Positions 47,175 through 59,558 of a DNA stretch of 64,000 nt are shown here, piece by piece; the first letter of the stretch is position 1; each line of letters begins with the position of its first letter. The stretch is taken from the NCBI GenBank assembly GCA_003254885.1, contig QANT01008603.1:1-64000 (forward strand). The letters are read 5' to 3'. The stretch is from Purshia tridentata (lineage: Eukaryota; Streptophyta; Magnoliopsida; Rosales; Rosaceae). The position numbers were made by a program, and so were the translations under genes. The notes below the pieces were generated by a model. It had not been told where the DNA came from. It worked only from the letters and a program-made list of their open reading frames with translations, and did no database searches.

Positions 47175-49545
47175 ATGCCTCCAAATCTCCATCTAATCTT
47201 CATCAGCGTCCTCTTCGTGACCGTGGTCTGTAGTAGGGCTGGAGCCATAGGCGTGAACTGGGGCACGACGGCCTCGCACCCACTACCGCCGCCCAAGGTG
47301 GTGGAGCTCTTGAAGTCCAACAATGTCACCAAAGTCAAGCTATTCGACGCCGACCCATATGTCCTCGAAGCGCTTTCTGGGTCCAACCTTGGTGTCACTG
47401 TGGGCATTCCCAATGCTCTGCTTAAAAGCTTGAACTCTTCCAAGAAGGCTGCTGAGAGTTGGGTCCATGATAATGTCACTCGCTACATCTCTAATGGTGG
47501 CTCTGGCAGTGGAGTTAGAATTGAGTATGCTCGTTTTTCACTCTGGGAATATAATTCATGTTTTCCCTTTTTCTCTAATGGGTGTAAGTTTAATTAGATG
47601 ATGCATTAAGATTTTGGGCTATGAATGTGGCCTATACACTCGTACTAGCAGAATTACTAAGGGGTTGAAATTGATTATTAGTAATACCCAATTGCTCTAG
47701 TGCATTTATATCTGTGTTAACACTGTTATTTCTTTCAAGTAATAGAGACTGGCATCATTAGAAAGAATCTATCTTGTTTCAGTTTTTATTTGCTTAGATT
47801 GAAGTGACATGCCTTATGGGCCTTATGCTGGTATTGGTGTATGGATGTTAGCAGTGCAAATATTTTGGTGGCTTCAGGAGCTGCACTCTAAGAATTTGAT
47901 CGGTGCTTTATTTTTTGGCAGATAAACACATGTTGTGTGTTTTAGTCAATAATACAATACACTTTCTTAGACTGTAAGACATGACCTATGCCTAGAGCAA
48001 CAAGAAACTTTCCTCTATGTAATAAATTTTGGAGAGGATCCTGTTGGCTCTTCATTGTGTCAGTGTCAGTGATCTTAGCGGACGGTTATTGTACAATAGA
48101 CAATCTAACAGAAACTGGGTTAATTACATTAGGACTGGTCAGAAAAATGCAAAATTATAAAGTGAGCCATTGTTGTTTAAGGAAGAAGAAAACTTTTCAG
48201 GGTGTGGTGTAGATGCTGACTCTCTGTCCTTTTTAGGTTTAGTCAGCAATGCAAGGACACGTTGACATAAATGTTTGTAGCTGGATTTCATAGGTCCTTA
48301 CTCATTAGACTCTTACAGTAACAACTAATTAGTTGTTTTGTTGATCTAATCTAAAGTGAAATGGAATTTGCTCATCCATGAGATTGTTGGTTCATTTTTC
48401 ATGGACTGGTAGCTAACTAGACTAGTTGCAGGTATGTTGCTGTTGGAGATGAGCCATTTCTCCAGAGTTATGGTGAGCAATTCCACCCCTTTGTCATTGG
48501 AGCGGCATTCAATATCCAAGCAGCTTTGGCCCGAGCAAACTTGGAGAGCAAGGTGAAAGTGGTGGTTCCCTGCAGTTTTGATTCCTTCCTGTCGGAGTCC
48601 AGCCTTCCTTCAAAAGGACACTTTCGACCTGACCTCAATAGAACCATGACTCAACTGCTCACGTTTCTCAGCAAACGCAGTTCACCATTCTTTGCAACCA
48701 TTTCCCCATTCTTAAGTCTCCATCAGAGCAAAAACATTTCCCTTGACTTCACTCTCTTCAAAGAAAATACAAAACCTCATAATGACAGCCACAGAACATA
48801 CAAAAACAGCTTTGACTTGAGCTATGACACCTTGGTTACTGCATTGTCAACAGTAGGATTTTCCAAAATGGAAATTGTTGTGTCACAGATTGGTTGGCCT
48901 ACAGATGGAGCAGCAAATGCAACTGTGTCCACTGCTGAGACTTTCATGAAAGGCCTGATGGGCCACCTTCATAGCAAATTGGGGACCCCACTTAGACCTC
49001 GGGATCCTCCAGTAGAAACATACATTTTTAGCCTCTTAGACGAGGATCAAAGAAGCATAAGCACTGGAAATTTTGAGAGACATTGGGGTGTGTTCACTTT
49101 TGATGGTCAAGCCAAGTACCATTTTGATTTTAGCCAAGGTTCAGAAAACCTTGTGGATGCGCAGAATGTGGAGTACCTTCCTTCTAAGTGGTGTGTAGTG
49201 AACAATAATATGGACTTATCTAATGCATCAGCAAGTGCTTTAGAGGCATGTTCCCTTGCTGATTGCACTGCACTTTCTCGCGGTGGGTCTTGCTCCAATA
49301 TCAGTTGGCCTGGGAATATATCATATGCGTTTAATAGCTACTATCAGCAGCATAATCAGAGTGCAGACAGCTGTGACTTTGGGGGCTTGGGTTTAATCAC
49401 AACTGTTGATCCATCACTGGATAATTGCAGGTTCTCTGTCCAACTTCGCACTTCTCGTTCAGATTCCGTACATGCATCCTATCTTTGCCAGTGGATGACC
49501 TTGTTAGTGACCGTCTTTTTGTTATCTTTACCCAGATTTTCATAG
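47175..49545 (+). CDS. GPI-type GH17 + X8 protein (glucan endo-1,3-beta-glucosidase-like), nucleophile Glu replaced
   Basis: Two exons, 47175-47524 and 48432-49545, total 1464 nt, 487 aa. The signal peptide spans about residues 1-24 (LIFISVLFVTVVCSRAGA). The GH17 barrel runs from IGVNWGTTASHP to about residue 340, and an X8/CBM43 cysteine-rich domain follows (KWCVVNNN to DNCRFSVQL). The hydrophobic end (LLVTVFLLSLP) fits GPI anchoring. Family members hydrolyse or bind beta-1,3-glucan (callose) in walls or at plasmodesmata. The acid/base Glu is kept (VGDEPF, E124). The nucleophile position in the VSQIGWP motif is Gln269 (codon CAG at 48886-48888) instead of Glu, so normal hydrolysis is unlikely. 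It most resembles the At5g58480 type, and the TAF15b-like neighbour agrees with that. A binding or structural role is possible. Confidence 0.93.
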
Positions 49546-50954
49546 AAAATAGATTCCAAGGAAAATTTTGTAGAAATAGATAGTCAAGGAAAATTTTTGC
49601 TGCTGTATGATCTGTCCGCTGGCCATTCTTGCCGGTGTTTGTTGTTGTAACTTGTAACAGGTTTAATTTATTTGTTGAAGTTCTTGTTCTGCGTGTGTTT
49701 AAGATGGAAAAAGAAGGGGGTTGGGAAACTCAAAATGACTGTGAGGCTCTATATTTGTTTCTTGTTGAGTGCAGTCTATGTGTGGTTATTTCAAATACAT
49801 TTATCCCAAGTTGGTAGAAGAAGAGATAAGTAAATGGTTTAAATAGAGTACTCCTCATTTGAGTTAATATGGAAACCAGTGCTCCAAGTAAAATAATAGC
49901 AATTTTCAGACATTACCCCTCTGTTACAGGGATTTACTGATTTAGATTTAAGCATGCTATTCATGAAGCTATATTGGTATATGGGGATTTGGACAGTGTT
50001 GAATGGTGATGAAAGCATATAATTTATGACAATAGAAGATATGTTTATTTAGAAATACCTCAAATTCTGGGGGGGAGATTATGCCTTGCCTTAAACTTGC
50101 TGACTATGCATTTGCCCACCCATAGGTCAGGAATATCTTACAAATATCTTCTGCCTTTTGCCATGTTGTTCAATTTGTTGTTTCTAGTCAATATAACATA
50201 TTATTCTGCTTGTCTATGAATCTGAATTATTGATTAAAGTAAAATATTTTTATTATTCTTTTAGCTTTGAGAAGATGATAACGAGAGTTATGAGCTAATT
50301 GGTGTAGGTATGCGCCCATGGATTTCATATTCAGCTCCTGTTGCAGCTGCTATTGTTGTTTTCTTGATATATCCAATTGGTTAAGGAAGCTTTATGCCTC
50401 TAGGAATATCTGGTACTTTCAACTCCATGATTGTATTTCAAGCTGAGCACAGCATCTTTAGGTTCACATGTTAGGTTTAGCTGGTGTATTTGGCGCCTCC
50501 CTATATGAATGGCTCTTTGTAACCTCTAGTTTGATAAGTAAACCATAGAAAATGAATTTGCTAAATGATATCGTAGCCGTGGGTGCTACTAAAGCTACAA
50601 CCCCCCATATTTTTATTTTTTTATTTGTGGGTTAAAACATACTAAATTAGTAAATTCTTTAAAATATAAATAATTCTAGTTGTAAAGACAAATGTGAGAC
50701 AGACTTGGACAGTCAGCAGAAATGGGCCGACATGCCACAGCATTTTAAAAATTTAAAGGGCTCAACAATATACCCGGCCCAGAGGGCTCAGGGTTTGGGT
50801 TAGAGATAATTTACACGTGTTTGAGTCAAAGTCGGCAAGACAACATCTCTTCGTGACTTACCTATATAAAGTACGAACAAGCCCTAGCGTGGAAATATCT
50901 TATATCTGAGTCTTACCCTAATCTATCTGTCTCTCTCTATCTCGAACCTAGATC
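49546..50954. other. Intergenic region, 3' flank of GH17 and TAF15 promoter
   Basis: No gene is supported. Toward the right lie TGGGCC/GGCCCA words (about 50727 and 50776), an AGGGTTTGGGTTAG patch and TATATAAA at 50863-50870. These make a plausible promoter for the TAF15-like gene. Confidence 0.45.
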
Positions 50955-53597
50955 ATGGCTGGAATGTACGGTCAAGAGGGTGGCGGTGGCGCCCCTCCGC
51001 CATATGGATCTAGCGGCGGCGGATACGGTGGAGGCTATGGAGGTGGTGGCGGAGGCTACGGTGGAAGCGGTGGTGGTGGAGGCTACGGAGGAGGAGGTGG
51101 TGGCTATGGAGGTAAGGGTGGCGACGGCGGTGGTTACGGTGGCGGAGGCCGTGGTGGCCGAGGTGGTGGAGGTTATGGCGGCGGTGGCGGTCGAGGTTTA
51201 TATATATAAAATTTCATTACTTTGTTTCTTTGGTTGAATTCTTTTTGAATTTCTTGTTGTATTTGTTTTTAATTTGACCTATTTGTTTACGATTGTAGGC
51301 GGAGGAGGATATCAAGGAGGAGATCGTGGTGGCCGCGGTGGCGCTGGTGGTGCCAGAGGTGGCCGCGGTGGCAGCGGAAGGGACGGCGATTGGCTTTGCC
51401 CTAGCCCAGAGTAATCCCTTTCTCTCTTTTTCTTTATCTGATCTAGTTATTGATGGGTTATTTTATTCTTTCTTTTTCGTATTTTTTGCGAGTCGTAGGT
51501 TTTTAACATTAAAAGCTTTAAATTTCAGTAAATCTTTTTTATCTTTTAGTTCCTCCTTGTTGCATCTGTGTATTTGATATTGAAATCGGTATGCTTGTAT
51601 ATAGGTGTGGGAATTTGAACTTTGCGAGAAGAACTGAGTGTAACAAGTGTGGTACTCCCTCCCCTGGTGGTGCTGGTGGTGGTGACCGTAGTGGAGGCGG
51701 TTATAATAGAGGAGGAAGTGGTGGGGGCTATGGTGGTAATCGTGGTGGTAGTGGTGGTAGAGGTAGTAATTACGATGGAGGCCGAAGTGGTAACTATGAA
51801 GGAGGTAAAGGTAGCAGTTACGATGGAGGCCGAGGGGGTAGTTTTGACAGTAGAGGCGGAGGTGGCAGTAGAGGTGGCTCTTATGGCGGTAACCAAGGAA
51901 GAGAAGATAGTGGGTATGGTCAGGTTCCTCCACATGCTCCTCCGTCTTACGGTGGGGTTAGTGGCAGTTACCCACAGCCATACAATGCCAATTCGGTTCC
52001 TCCTCCTACAAGCTATACTGGCGGGCCTGCTTCATATCCTCCATCTTATGGTGGTCCTGTGGGTGGTTATGGTGGTGATGGTCTGGGTGATGCAAGGAGC
52101 GGTGGCCGTGGTGGCCCTCCTGCTAAATATGATGGTGGGTACGGTGGTGGTGGTGGTGGTCGAGGTGGTTATGGCAGTTCTCTTACTGAAGCCCCAGCTA
52201 AGGTGAAGCAATGCGACCAGAATTGTGATGATACTTGTGACAATGCTCGAATCTACATTTCAAATTTGCCCCCAGATGTTACTGTTGACGAACTGCAGCA
52301 ACTTTTTGGAGGCATTGGACAAGTAAATCCATATTTTCTGATCTTAATGCAGCCCAGTTTTTATAAATTTGAATTGAGATTGTTTTCTTTTCTATTTCAT
52401 CCATTTCATATATTATGCTATTTTAATACTAATTATGTTGCCTCCGTTTATCTAACTCAAGTACCATTATTTCTGTTTACTTATTTTTCCGTCTTACTAA
52501 GATTAAGATCTGACCTGTTTTCATTTAGTTAACAATCCTATAAGTATATTCAAATGGCTTAAGTACTTTTAGTTATGTAAAGATTTTAATTTTGTTCAAA
52601 AATCTTCTTTTTTTGCATCCTTGTAAGATAATGGGCTGGGGAAAATCGCTTGTTGCGACAAGTGAAATCTTATTTTCATTTTCCAAGAGTGGGTTATACT
52701 TGGATGTTGTTGACTTATGCAAAAAAGCACTTGTTGTGACAATTGAAGTCTCTTTTTCATTTCGTAGAAGTTGGTTCTACTTTGATGTTGTTAGCTTATG
52801 CAAAGTCATTGTCTTAGGTTGGAAGAATCAAGCAGAAACGTGGCTATAAGGATCAATGGCCATATAATATCAAAATATACACCGATGAGACGGGAAAGAA
52901 CAAAGGTGATGCATGTTTGGCCTATGAAGATCCGTCTGCTGCACATTCAGCTGGCGGTTTTTACAATGGTAATTGCTTTGTTCTCATTCTGTATCGTATA
53001 ATGCTGTATGAAGTCTCTGTATACTTATTGTGTATTGTGCTTACAGATTATGACTTTAGGGGACATAAGATAAGTGTTGCAATGGCAGAGAGGTCTGCTC
53101 CTAGGGCTCCATTCGACCAAGGGTATCTTCCTATTGACTGCTCATATTATTTAAGCTGAAGTTGGAATGAGCTCTGTATATTGTTATTCTTGTGCCTTGT
53201 TACTTTCTCACGTTTAGCAAAAGTCAGCAAGTCTAAAGTTGCAGTCCTGATGTTTCAAGTTTTGTTATTACTTGATATTCTGTGCCTTCCTCAGCTTGCA
53301 GAATCACTCACTCAAGTCTTTTGAGTAATTTCATTTTGTTGTTTGTTCAATTAGTATACATTTTAATTTTTGCATGTGTTTTAGGATTTTTTTGAATTTG
53401 TTGTTTTCCATAGTTAGAACTTATCACTTTTTTTTGGCTGTGTCAATCTCAGTCATTGCTCTACTTGGGAGCTGCTTACTGACTAATCTGTTTGTGCAAA
53501 CAGTGGTGGTAGAGGTGGATATGGGGGCGGTGACAGGCGCAGGGATGGTGGACCTGATAGACATCAGCATGGTGGAAATCGTTCACGTCCTTATTGA
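50955..53597 (+). CDS. TAF15B: TAF15-like (FET-type) zinc-finger and RRM RNA-binding protein
   Basis: Six exons: 50955-51195, 51299-51410, 51605-52322, 52818-52968, 53047-53122 and 53504-53597. They total 1392 nt, 463 aa. The N-terminus (about 1-105) is a Gly/Tyr-rich disordered region of GGYGG repeats. A RanBP2-type zinc finger follows (DWLCPSPECGN...ECNKCG; C114, C119, C130, C133), split by intron 2. A long RGG/GGY region (about 135-310) leads to one RRM (about 332-420) with RNP2 IYISNLP and RNP1-like KGDACLAY. The tail is a short RGG segment ending GGNRSRPY. It is a nuclear RNA-binding and TFIID-associated protein; Arabidopsis TAF15b is linked to autonomous-pathway flowering and to immunity. 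The organisation equals TAF15b, and the GH17 neighbour supports the orthology. The low-complexity regions are prone to copy-number change. Confidence 0.94.
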
Positions 53598-55781
53598 GAG
53601 AATTTCCAGATCGAGCACATTTTATGTAATGAGAATTGTTGTCTGAGGGTTTTTGTAGTATTCCGTTGGAGGGGTTCTTAAACGGGAGTCTAAGAGGTAG
53701 GTTGTTCACTAACCCTACCTCTCTCCTCCTCTATTAATTTACCCATCGCTTCCTGGAGGGGTTTTAATTATAGGCCTGGGATTGATTTAGTTGTGTGAAT
53801 GTTTTTTTAGAGACAAGTGGATAATCTTCAAATTGCTTGCTGCTAAGGTAGGTTGATATTTTCAGGTGAGTGCTGCTCTTTCATAACCATTATTTAACAC
53901 TTGTATGAAGATTGCCCAGCTCTGGCTCACTGGGTTCTTGATTGCATCTGATCACTTTAAATATATGGCTCAGATGCAAGCATTGAAGAAGCATGTGAAA
54001 TGCATGGTCATATGATTATGTTGTTTGTGCATGCATGCTCTGACTTCAAAATGTCGCCTGTATGAGTTATGACTGAACGTGCTTTATTTCTTCTATGAGA
54101 AAGGCCTAAGTATCCCAAAACATGTGGTCCCAGACATTGTTTCTTATGTGGCTTGAATTTGTTTTGTAATGTATCCTTTGGCATTGTCATGTACCTGACA
54201 TTAGATGTGGAATTGTTGATATATTGCAAAACCTAGAGTATTAGATTGATGGCATGTTGTTTTATTTTCCTTTTATTTTTAGGGGAGCTTTTCTTTCTTA
54301 ACCTTTTAGAATGCCTGTTTTTAAGTAAAAAAATTTGATTTTCATGAGGAAAATCTGTCTTTTAGGGGTGGGACCCTTAGTTTTTGTTGGTCCAGTTGAA
54401 GGACTTCTATAGCTACCATGCTTCATGTGTAGTGGTAGAACAGTAGTAACATTTTACCGTTTGAAAATTGTGAGGGTGCTGGACTGGTACCAGTATAGGG
54501 ATTATTTAACTTGGTAATTCTTCGCATTATCTGGTAATTAAGATCTAGTATTGTTTTGCTAAAATTGTGTTAATAACTAAAATCTTGGGTACCGGGTGCC
54601 GTTATGTATCTGTTACTTGCTGGGTTGGGCTAGTCTTTCTTGTGGTGCCTGCAAGTACTTGTGGATGACAAGGATCTCTGCTTGGTTAATTCGCACCTTC
54701 AATTGCTATTTCGTCCTCCCCTTCTGTTGCTGATGAGTGCTTACCGTTGTGAGGCCTTTTTTCTTGGGTGGTTGTGCGGCAGTTCTTTGAGACTCCATTT
54801 GTCTAGCAACTGCTGTTATTGTATTGTTGGCATTGGCTTTTATGGCAACATGAAGATACCTTCTTTGTTTCAATTTTAGTATAGGGTGGGTAAGGAGGCT
54901 TGTAATGATGATTTGGGCAGTCAGTTGAAGTCGAGTAACTTGACCCGTGGTGGGATTTTTACTTTTTTATTTTTTCGTTGTATAGGTCCGCGCGACTGCA
55001 CAATGTAAATCTGGAACAATAACATTTTCGTGTGAAATCTAATTTTGGTTGATGTGTTTCTCTATTTTCATGTTATTGGTAAATTTTTAATGCACGTGAT
55101 GTTCAACAATGGTAAAAAATTTTAATGCACGTCATGTCATTGTCTTCTAAAACCGTAAAATATGGAATTCTCATCCTCAATGACCGCGAGGATTAATGGA
55201 GGGAAAAAGAACGATTAAAATTAGTTCTTTCCAAGTATTTGAGTATGCGTCGCAAACAATTTGTTCTTATTCTATTTCAAAAAGCAATTTACAATAATGC
55301 CAAGGTGATTCATCTCCTAGCTGCATAAAAGACTCATTCTGAACCAGAGCAAAATGGGATTAAGCAGCGACCACCCATGCTTATATGTAACTGCTTTTTG
55401 GAGGGTGGGTGAAAAATGTTATTACTTTGTTGGTTCGTCTCCAAGGCTCACAACGTCTGCTTTTACCGTTTTACGTACCCGGTTGAGGGCTGGTAAACAT
55501 AAAACTGAACGGTGGGTTTGTCGTTATTTTAATATTTGCCACAGACTAGCTTCTTCAGTCAAATAACTGGTGGCGACCGGTTGGTTTACTAGCCAGAATT
55601 TCTGTTTGTAGTGAGAGGGTTGGAAAGGAATAATGTAAAAGAATAGGATGCAAACGATCCTAAAAGGAAACCCCATATCACATTTCGAATTGGGATGCCA
55701 AAATAGTGTATATTATTTCTCAAGAGATATAATTGTTGGCAAAATTCACTTTTTTAGTAGTCTAAATACTTGCTGGAAATG
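53598..55781. other. Convergent 3' flanks of TAF15-like and FLX-like
   Basis: The first few hundred bases are the 3' UTR of the TAF15-like gene. The open frames at 54640-54879 and 55354-55566 show no conserved blocks. No element with clear ends was found. Confidence 0.4.
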
Positions 55782-56987
55782 CTATCTCTGTACATGTGAT
55801 TGTCGCATGTCATAAGAACCATGTGGCATTGGCGCAGAACCATATTGAGGGGCAGCATCAGCACCACCTTGGGCCTGAAATGCAGAGGACATATATACAT
55901 CTAAGGTTCATTTGGATGAAAAGATTTACACATTAGATTTGATTGATACAATGTTTATCCTAAGAGAGTTAAATGTAACATGGCTGTAAACTTCCTAAAG
56001 TTCCATAATATTTTCCTCAAATTTTCCCTGTTAATCTTCAGCACATACACATACCTGAAGCATGCCATAGGGATATGCATTCCCTCCATAAACCATTTCA
56101 GGGTTTCCATATGTTGTAGGGTACCCAGGACCTGCATACAAACAACCCAAAGAGTTCATAAAACTCATTTATGGAATCTGGGTTTGTGAATTTAAATGGA
56201 GCAACTTAGATTAAAATCATAATAGCTCAATTGAAAGAAACAAGTTGAAGACTGGAAGCTGAATAAATGAATAATGAATGACCTGGGTTTGCAGCAGCTG
56301 CTACTGCAGCCCTTGCTCGCTTCTCTGCATTGGCCAGCTCCCCATGAAGCTTTTCAATTTCCCGAGCCAAGGCACCCATGGTTTTCTCCATTGCCTGCCG
56401 GTGCTCAAGGTTGCCCGCACGTGTTTTCTTCTCATTCTCAATCGCAGCCCTACATGAACAAATAGTCTCAATGAATTCAATCATAAAAACAATGAATTTT
56501 TATTCCCAAATTACCTTCCTTTCTGAATCTCCTGCTTGAAGGTCTGAATGTCGGCTTTAATGGCCACCACTGGCTTCGACTCGGAGCGAGTCCTCGCAAG
56601 CTCCCCTTCGATTGTCTCCAATTCGGCCGTTAGCTCCTGGCGCGCTGCGCTCATGTCCTCAATATCGGCTCGCACCTGAGCCAGCTCTGCGCCCATGTCG
56701 TCGATGGCGCGGAGCTTGGCGTCCATCTTTAACGACCTGTCATAGACCTCGCGCACCTCGGCGTCCCTTTCAGCTTTTATTTTGCCGGCGGCCACCGACA
56801 GGCGGCGGAGGTCGTGCTGAGCCGCCGCCAGGTCCTGCTTGAGCGCCACGTGGGTGGCTGCCAGCCGTTGGTTGTCTACGAGGAGGGACTGGATCTCGCG
56901 GTGCTGCAGGCCGATGCGGTCCTCCAGCGCCGTCGTGTTGGCTGCTTGGGTATGTCTGAGGACGTGGCGATGGTCTCGTCCGGCCAT
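55782..56987 (-). CDS. FLX-like coiled-coil protein (FLOWERING LOCUS C EXPRESSOR family)
   Basis: Four minus-strand exons: 56515-56987, 56283-56449, 56055-56131 and 55782-55874. They total 810 nt, 269 aa. Residues about 20-210 are a continuous coiled coil with the family text ALEDRIGLQHREIQSLLVDNQRLAATHVALKQ, RLSVAAGKIKAERDAEVRE and KMDAKLRAIDDMGAELAQVRADI. The C-terminus is a Gly/Tyr/Pro tail (NPEMVYGGNAYPYGMLQ). FLX and FLX-like proteins associate with FRIGIDA-type complexes that activate FLC, although most FLX-like members are of unknown role. I cannot assign FLXL1, 2, 3 or 4 with certainty; the tail suggests the FLX-like 3 or 1 branch. Exon 1 is unusually GC-rich for the window. It is divergent from the DFO-like gene with 214 bp between start codons. 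Confidence 0.88.
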
Positions 56988-57054
56988 GGCGACTCTGTGA
57001 CCGTCAAGAGAGAGAGTGTTAATTTCTCTTTTAGTTAATTGCTTTTGGGTAGTG

Positions 57055-57133
57055 TGGGCCGGATGGGCATGGTGGTGTAGTATAAATTGGGCCTTAATTT
57101 AGGCTACTGGAGACAGTGGCTCAATTAGGCCCA
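57055..57133. promoter_or_regulatory. Site II-rich bidirectional promoter between FLX-like and DFO-like
   Basis: The 214-bp gap between the two divergent start codons (56987 and 57202) contains three TGGGCC/GGCCCA site II-type words at 57055-57060, 57088-57093 and 57128-57133. Such words are bound by TCP factors and are common in promoters of genes active in dividing cells. A TATAAA-like word lies at 57081-57086. Confidence 0.5.
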
Positions 57134-57201
57134 TTTCACCAGCTAATTTTAACAGTTATAAATCCAACTCAAAATGAAATTCAGCGCCATTTCGCGCTCA
57201 A

Positions 57202-59558
57202 ATGTCGGAACTTTTTCGGTTACGCGTCCTGAACAGAAGGTCTGTTCTTCTTCTTCTTCTTCTCCGATCTTCCATCTCTCTCTTCTCTTGTATTGAAAGG
57301 CTTAAACTTACGCAGGTTCGACGACTCGACGCTAAGAGTTTTGGAATCGGTTTTGGTTTCCAAGGACGTGAAGTCGTCGATGGAAGTCCGGTCCAGTTTG
57401 ATGCAGTTCATGAGGTCTGAATCTCTCGCCGTTCTGCGAGACATTGCCGAGAAAAATGTCGAGCAGAAGCTTGTGGTTCTTGAATTTCTCGTCCGCGCTT
57501 TCGCACTCGTAGGCGATGTTGAGGTACATCTTCTCAAATTACGATTGCTTTGATTTTGTGAAATCTGGTGATTTTTGTGGACCTAAGATCTTATAAAATC
57601 TACTCGTTATGTAAATGATATTGTAGATATTTAGGTACGGGAAGGTCTATTGGTACTAATCTGGTGTGCTTGTGAATTGGTGTGTGTTTGCAGAGTTACT
57701 TGGCTTTGAGATACGAGGGTTTGCTTTTGCGGGACCTCCAGTCTACAACTTACCCATGGCTACAAGTTCCATATACAGAATGGCTAAACTTTGCTCACCA
57801 GTCAAGAGATAGTGGTTTCTATTCTATAGCAGGAAGGGTGTGTGTGATCATCATCACTAATTCACGTATTACTCACTTATTAGTATTTTTGCTAAATAAA
57901 CAAAACAAGTAACCTTTTATGTGAGAAAAGGCATAATGAGGATCACTATAATGAGGATCTATAACCAATTGCTTGATTGGGTTCTCGATAGCAGTTAGAG
58001 ATGCAAGTGCATATTCTAGAATGTCAATGAACGAAACTGGAAGATAAAGTTAGATTTTAGGATTTTTGTTACGATTTGTGTTGATTGCGTCCTATGTGTA
58101 GAAGGAGCTGCTACTACAAATCATAGGTATTGTGCTATATACTAATCTGTTGGCTGTTGCATCTATCAACTATTCATTTTTATATGTAATAGCTAGTAAC
58201 TTACATGTTTGGCTACTTTTTTTTTCTTTTTCATCTTTCATATTTTTGTCTTCGATCTTCTAGTTAGATGTTGTAAGACTTTGTGGTTTGTAACTTCACT
58301 TCTAAACTTTCCTATTTTTGTTGCAGGCATGTGAAAATGCATTGTTTTGCCTTAAGAAGAAATCTAATGAAGACCAAAAAACTGATGAAGCTTGCCTTAA
58401 GAGGAAATCTACTGAAGACCTGAAAACATTTGAAAGTGTGCAAGCTATTGAAAAGATAAAGAGGCTCAAGGATTGTTCCATGGCATCTGCTTCTTCACAC
58501 TCCGGTGTGTCTTATTAATTGTTTTAATTTTCTTTAATAGTTATGTTAAACTATGTTCAAGTTTGTGGTATATATGCCAGAGTATCTATTAGAGTCAGTT
58601 TGAGACACTGAGTTGATAACTATATCCACAATCTACTGTGGTTGGTTACAAAGCTTCCTACTTGCTTAGTTATTTCAGGTCAATGATGCTGAATTGCTTG
58701 CCTATTTGTTATATGAGGCCAAGTTTTCAACCATTATCTCTGCTGTTAAACAGGAGATAGGTTATATCCAGGGGAAACAAACCTCTCGATTTCATCATAT
58801 TAGTAGTAATGAGAAAATGTAATGATATGGCAGTGTTAGCTGGAGTTCCTCAATCACTATAATTGCTCCTCTTTACAACCAAATCAATGAACTTTTAGTT
58901 TTATGTTAATTCCATGTAAATTACTCCCTATGCTACATCACATTGAAAGGTATCAATTTTTAGAGTATACTACGTATCAATTACAAAGCATAGAAAAATT
59001 AATCTTGGTACAAAATTTTGAAAGATTGTGTATGATAGACTTGTTTATATGCAAGAAATCTTACCGAGCTCACTATGTAGCTATGCTTTGTACTTTTGTT
59101 GGAACAGAGGTTGAAATTTATATCTCATAAATTTATAGATTAAGCTATTAATTTGTGAAGCTAAGTATGAAAGGACAATGTAATTGTCCAATGACAATTT
59201 AGTTGCTAATATGATCAGGATATTGACTTGTGATTCTGGATATTAGACAATCCACATAATGTGTTTCCTTGCCGTTTTGTCTATGACTTTACCGTATGTG
59301 CCTCATCTTTGGTGACTAAGATTTGTGTTGATAAGTTTTAAATTAATGGAATTTGCGGTCTTTTTGCTTATATCAGTTCAGGCACAGACAGCAGACTACT
59401 TGAAAAAGAGACTAAAAGAGAAGAGCAAGGAGTGTTCTCCAATTTGCAAAGAAACAAAATGTGTAGCAACCATTTTGTTCAGAAATGGAATAAAAAAGCG
59501 GAATCTACGAAAATTGAATGAAAGCCGAAGCTTATTGGGGATGACTGATGAACAATAG
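57202..59558 (+). CDS. DFO: DFO-like protein (DOUBLE-STRAND BREAK FORMATION, meiosis)
   Basis: Five exons: 57202-57239, 57316-57523, 57694-57837, 58327-58504 and 59377-59558. They total 750 nt, 249 aa. The protein starts MSELFRLRVLNRRFDDSTLRVLESVLVSKDVKSS. It continues FLVRAFALVGDVESYLALRYEGLLLR, YTEWLNFAHQSRDSGFYSIA and ACENALFCLKKK, and ends in a basic lysine-rich region. I recognise this as the plant-specific DFO family, which in Arabidopsis is needed for programmed meiotic DNA breaks; the match is from memory and the family evolves fast. The first intron is only 76 bp, and skipping it would give the wrong reading frame seen in a longer open frame at 57202-57420. The helical VRAFALVGDVE...LALRYEALLLR-type core supports the call. 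The C-terminal third is weakly conserved. Confidence 0.75.

Noticed and set aside
51463-51935. Two long minus-strand frames opposite the TAF15-like gene
   Set aside because: They are complements of the GGT/GGA-rich RGG region; the plus strand has the zinc finger, RRM and correct splice phases.
51622-52206. 194-codon plus-strand Val-rich frame
   Set aside because: It is the shifted frame of the glycine-rich exon 3 of the TAF15-like gene.
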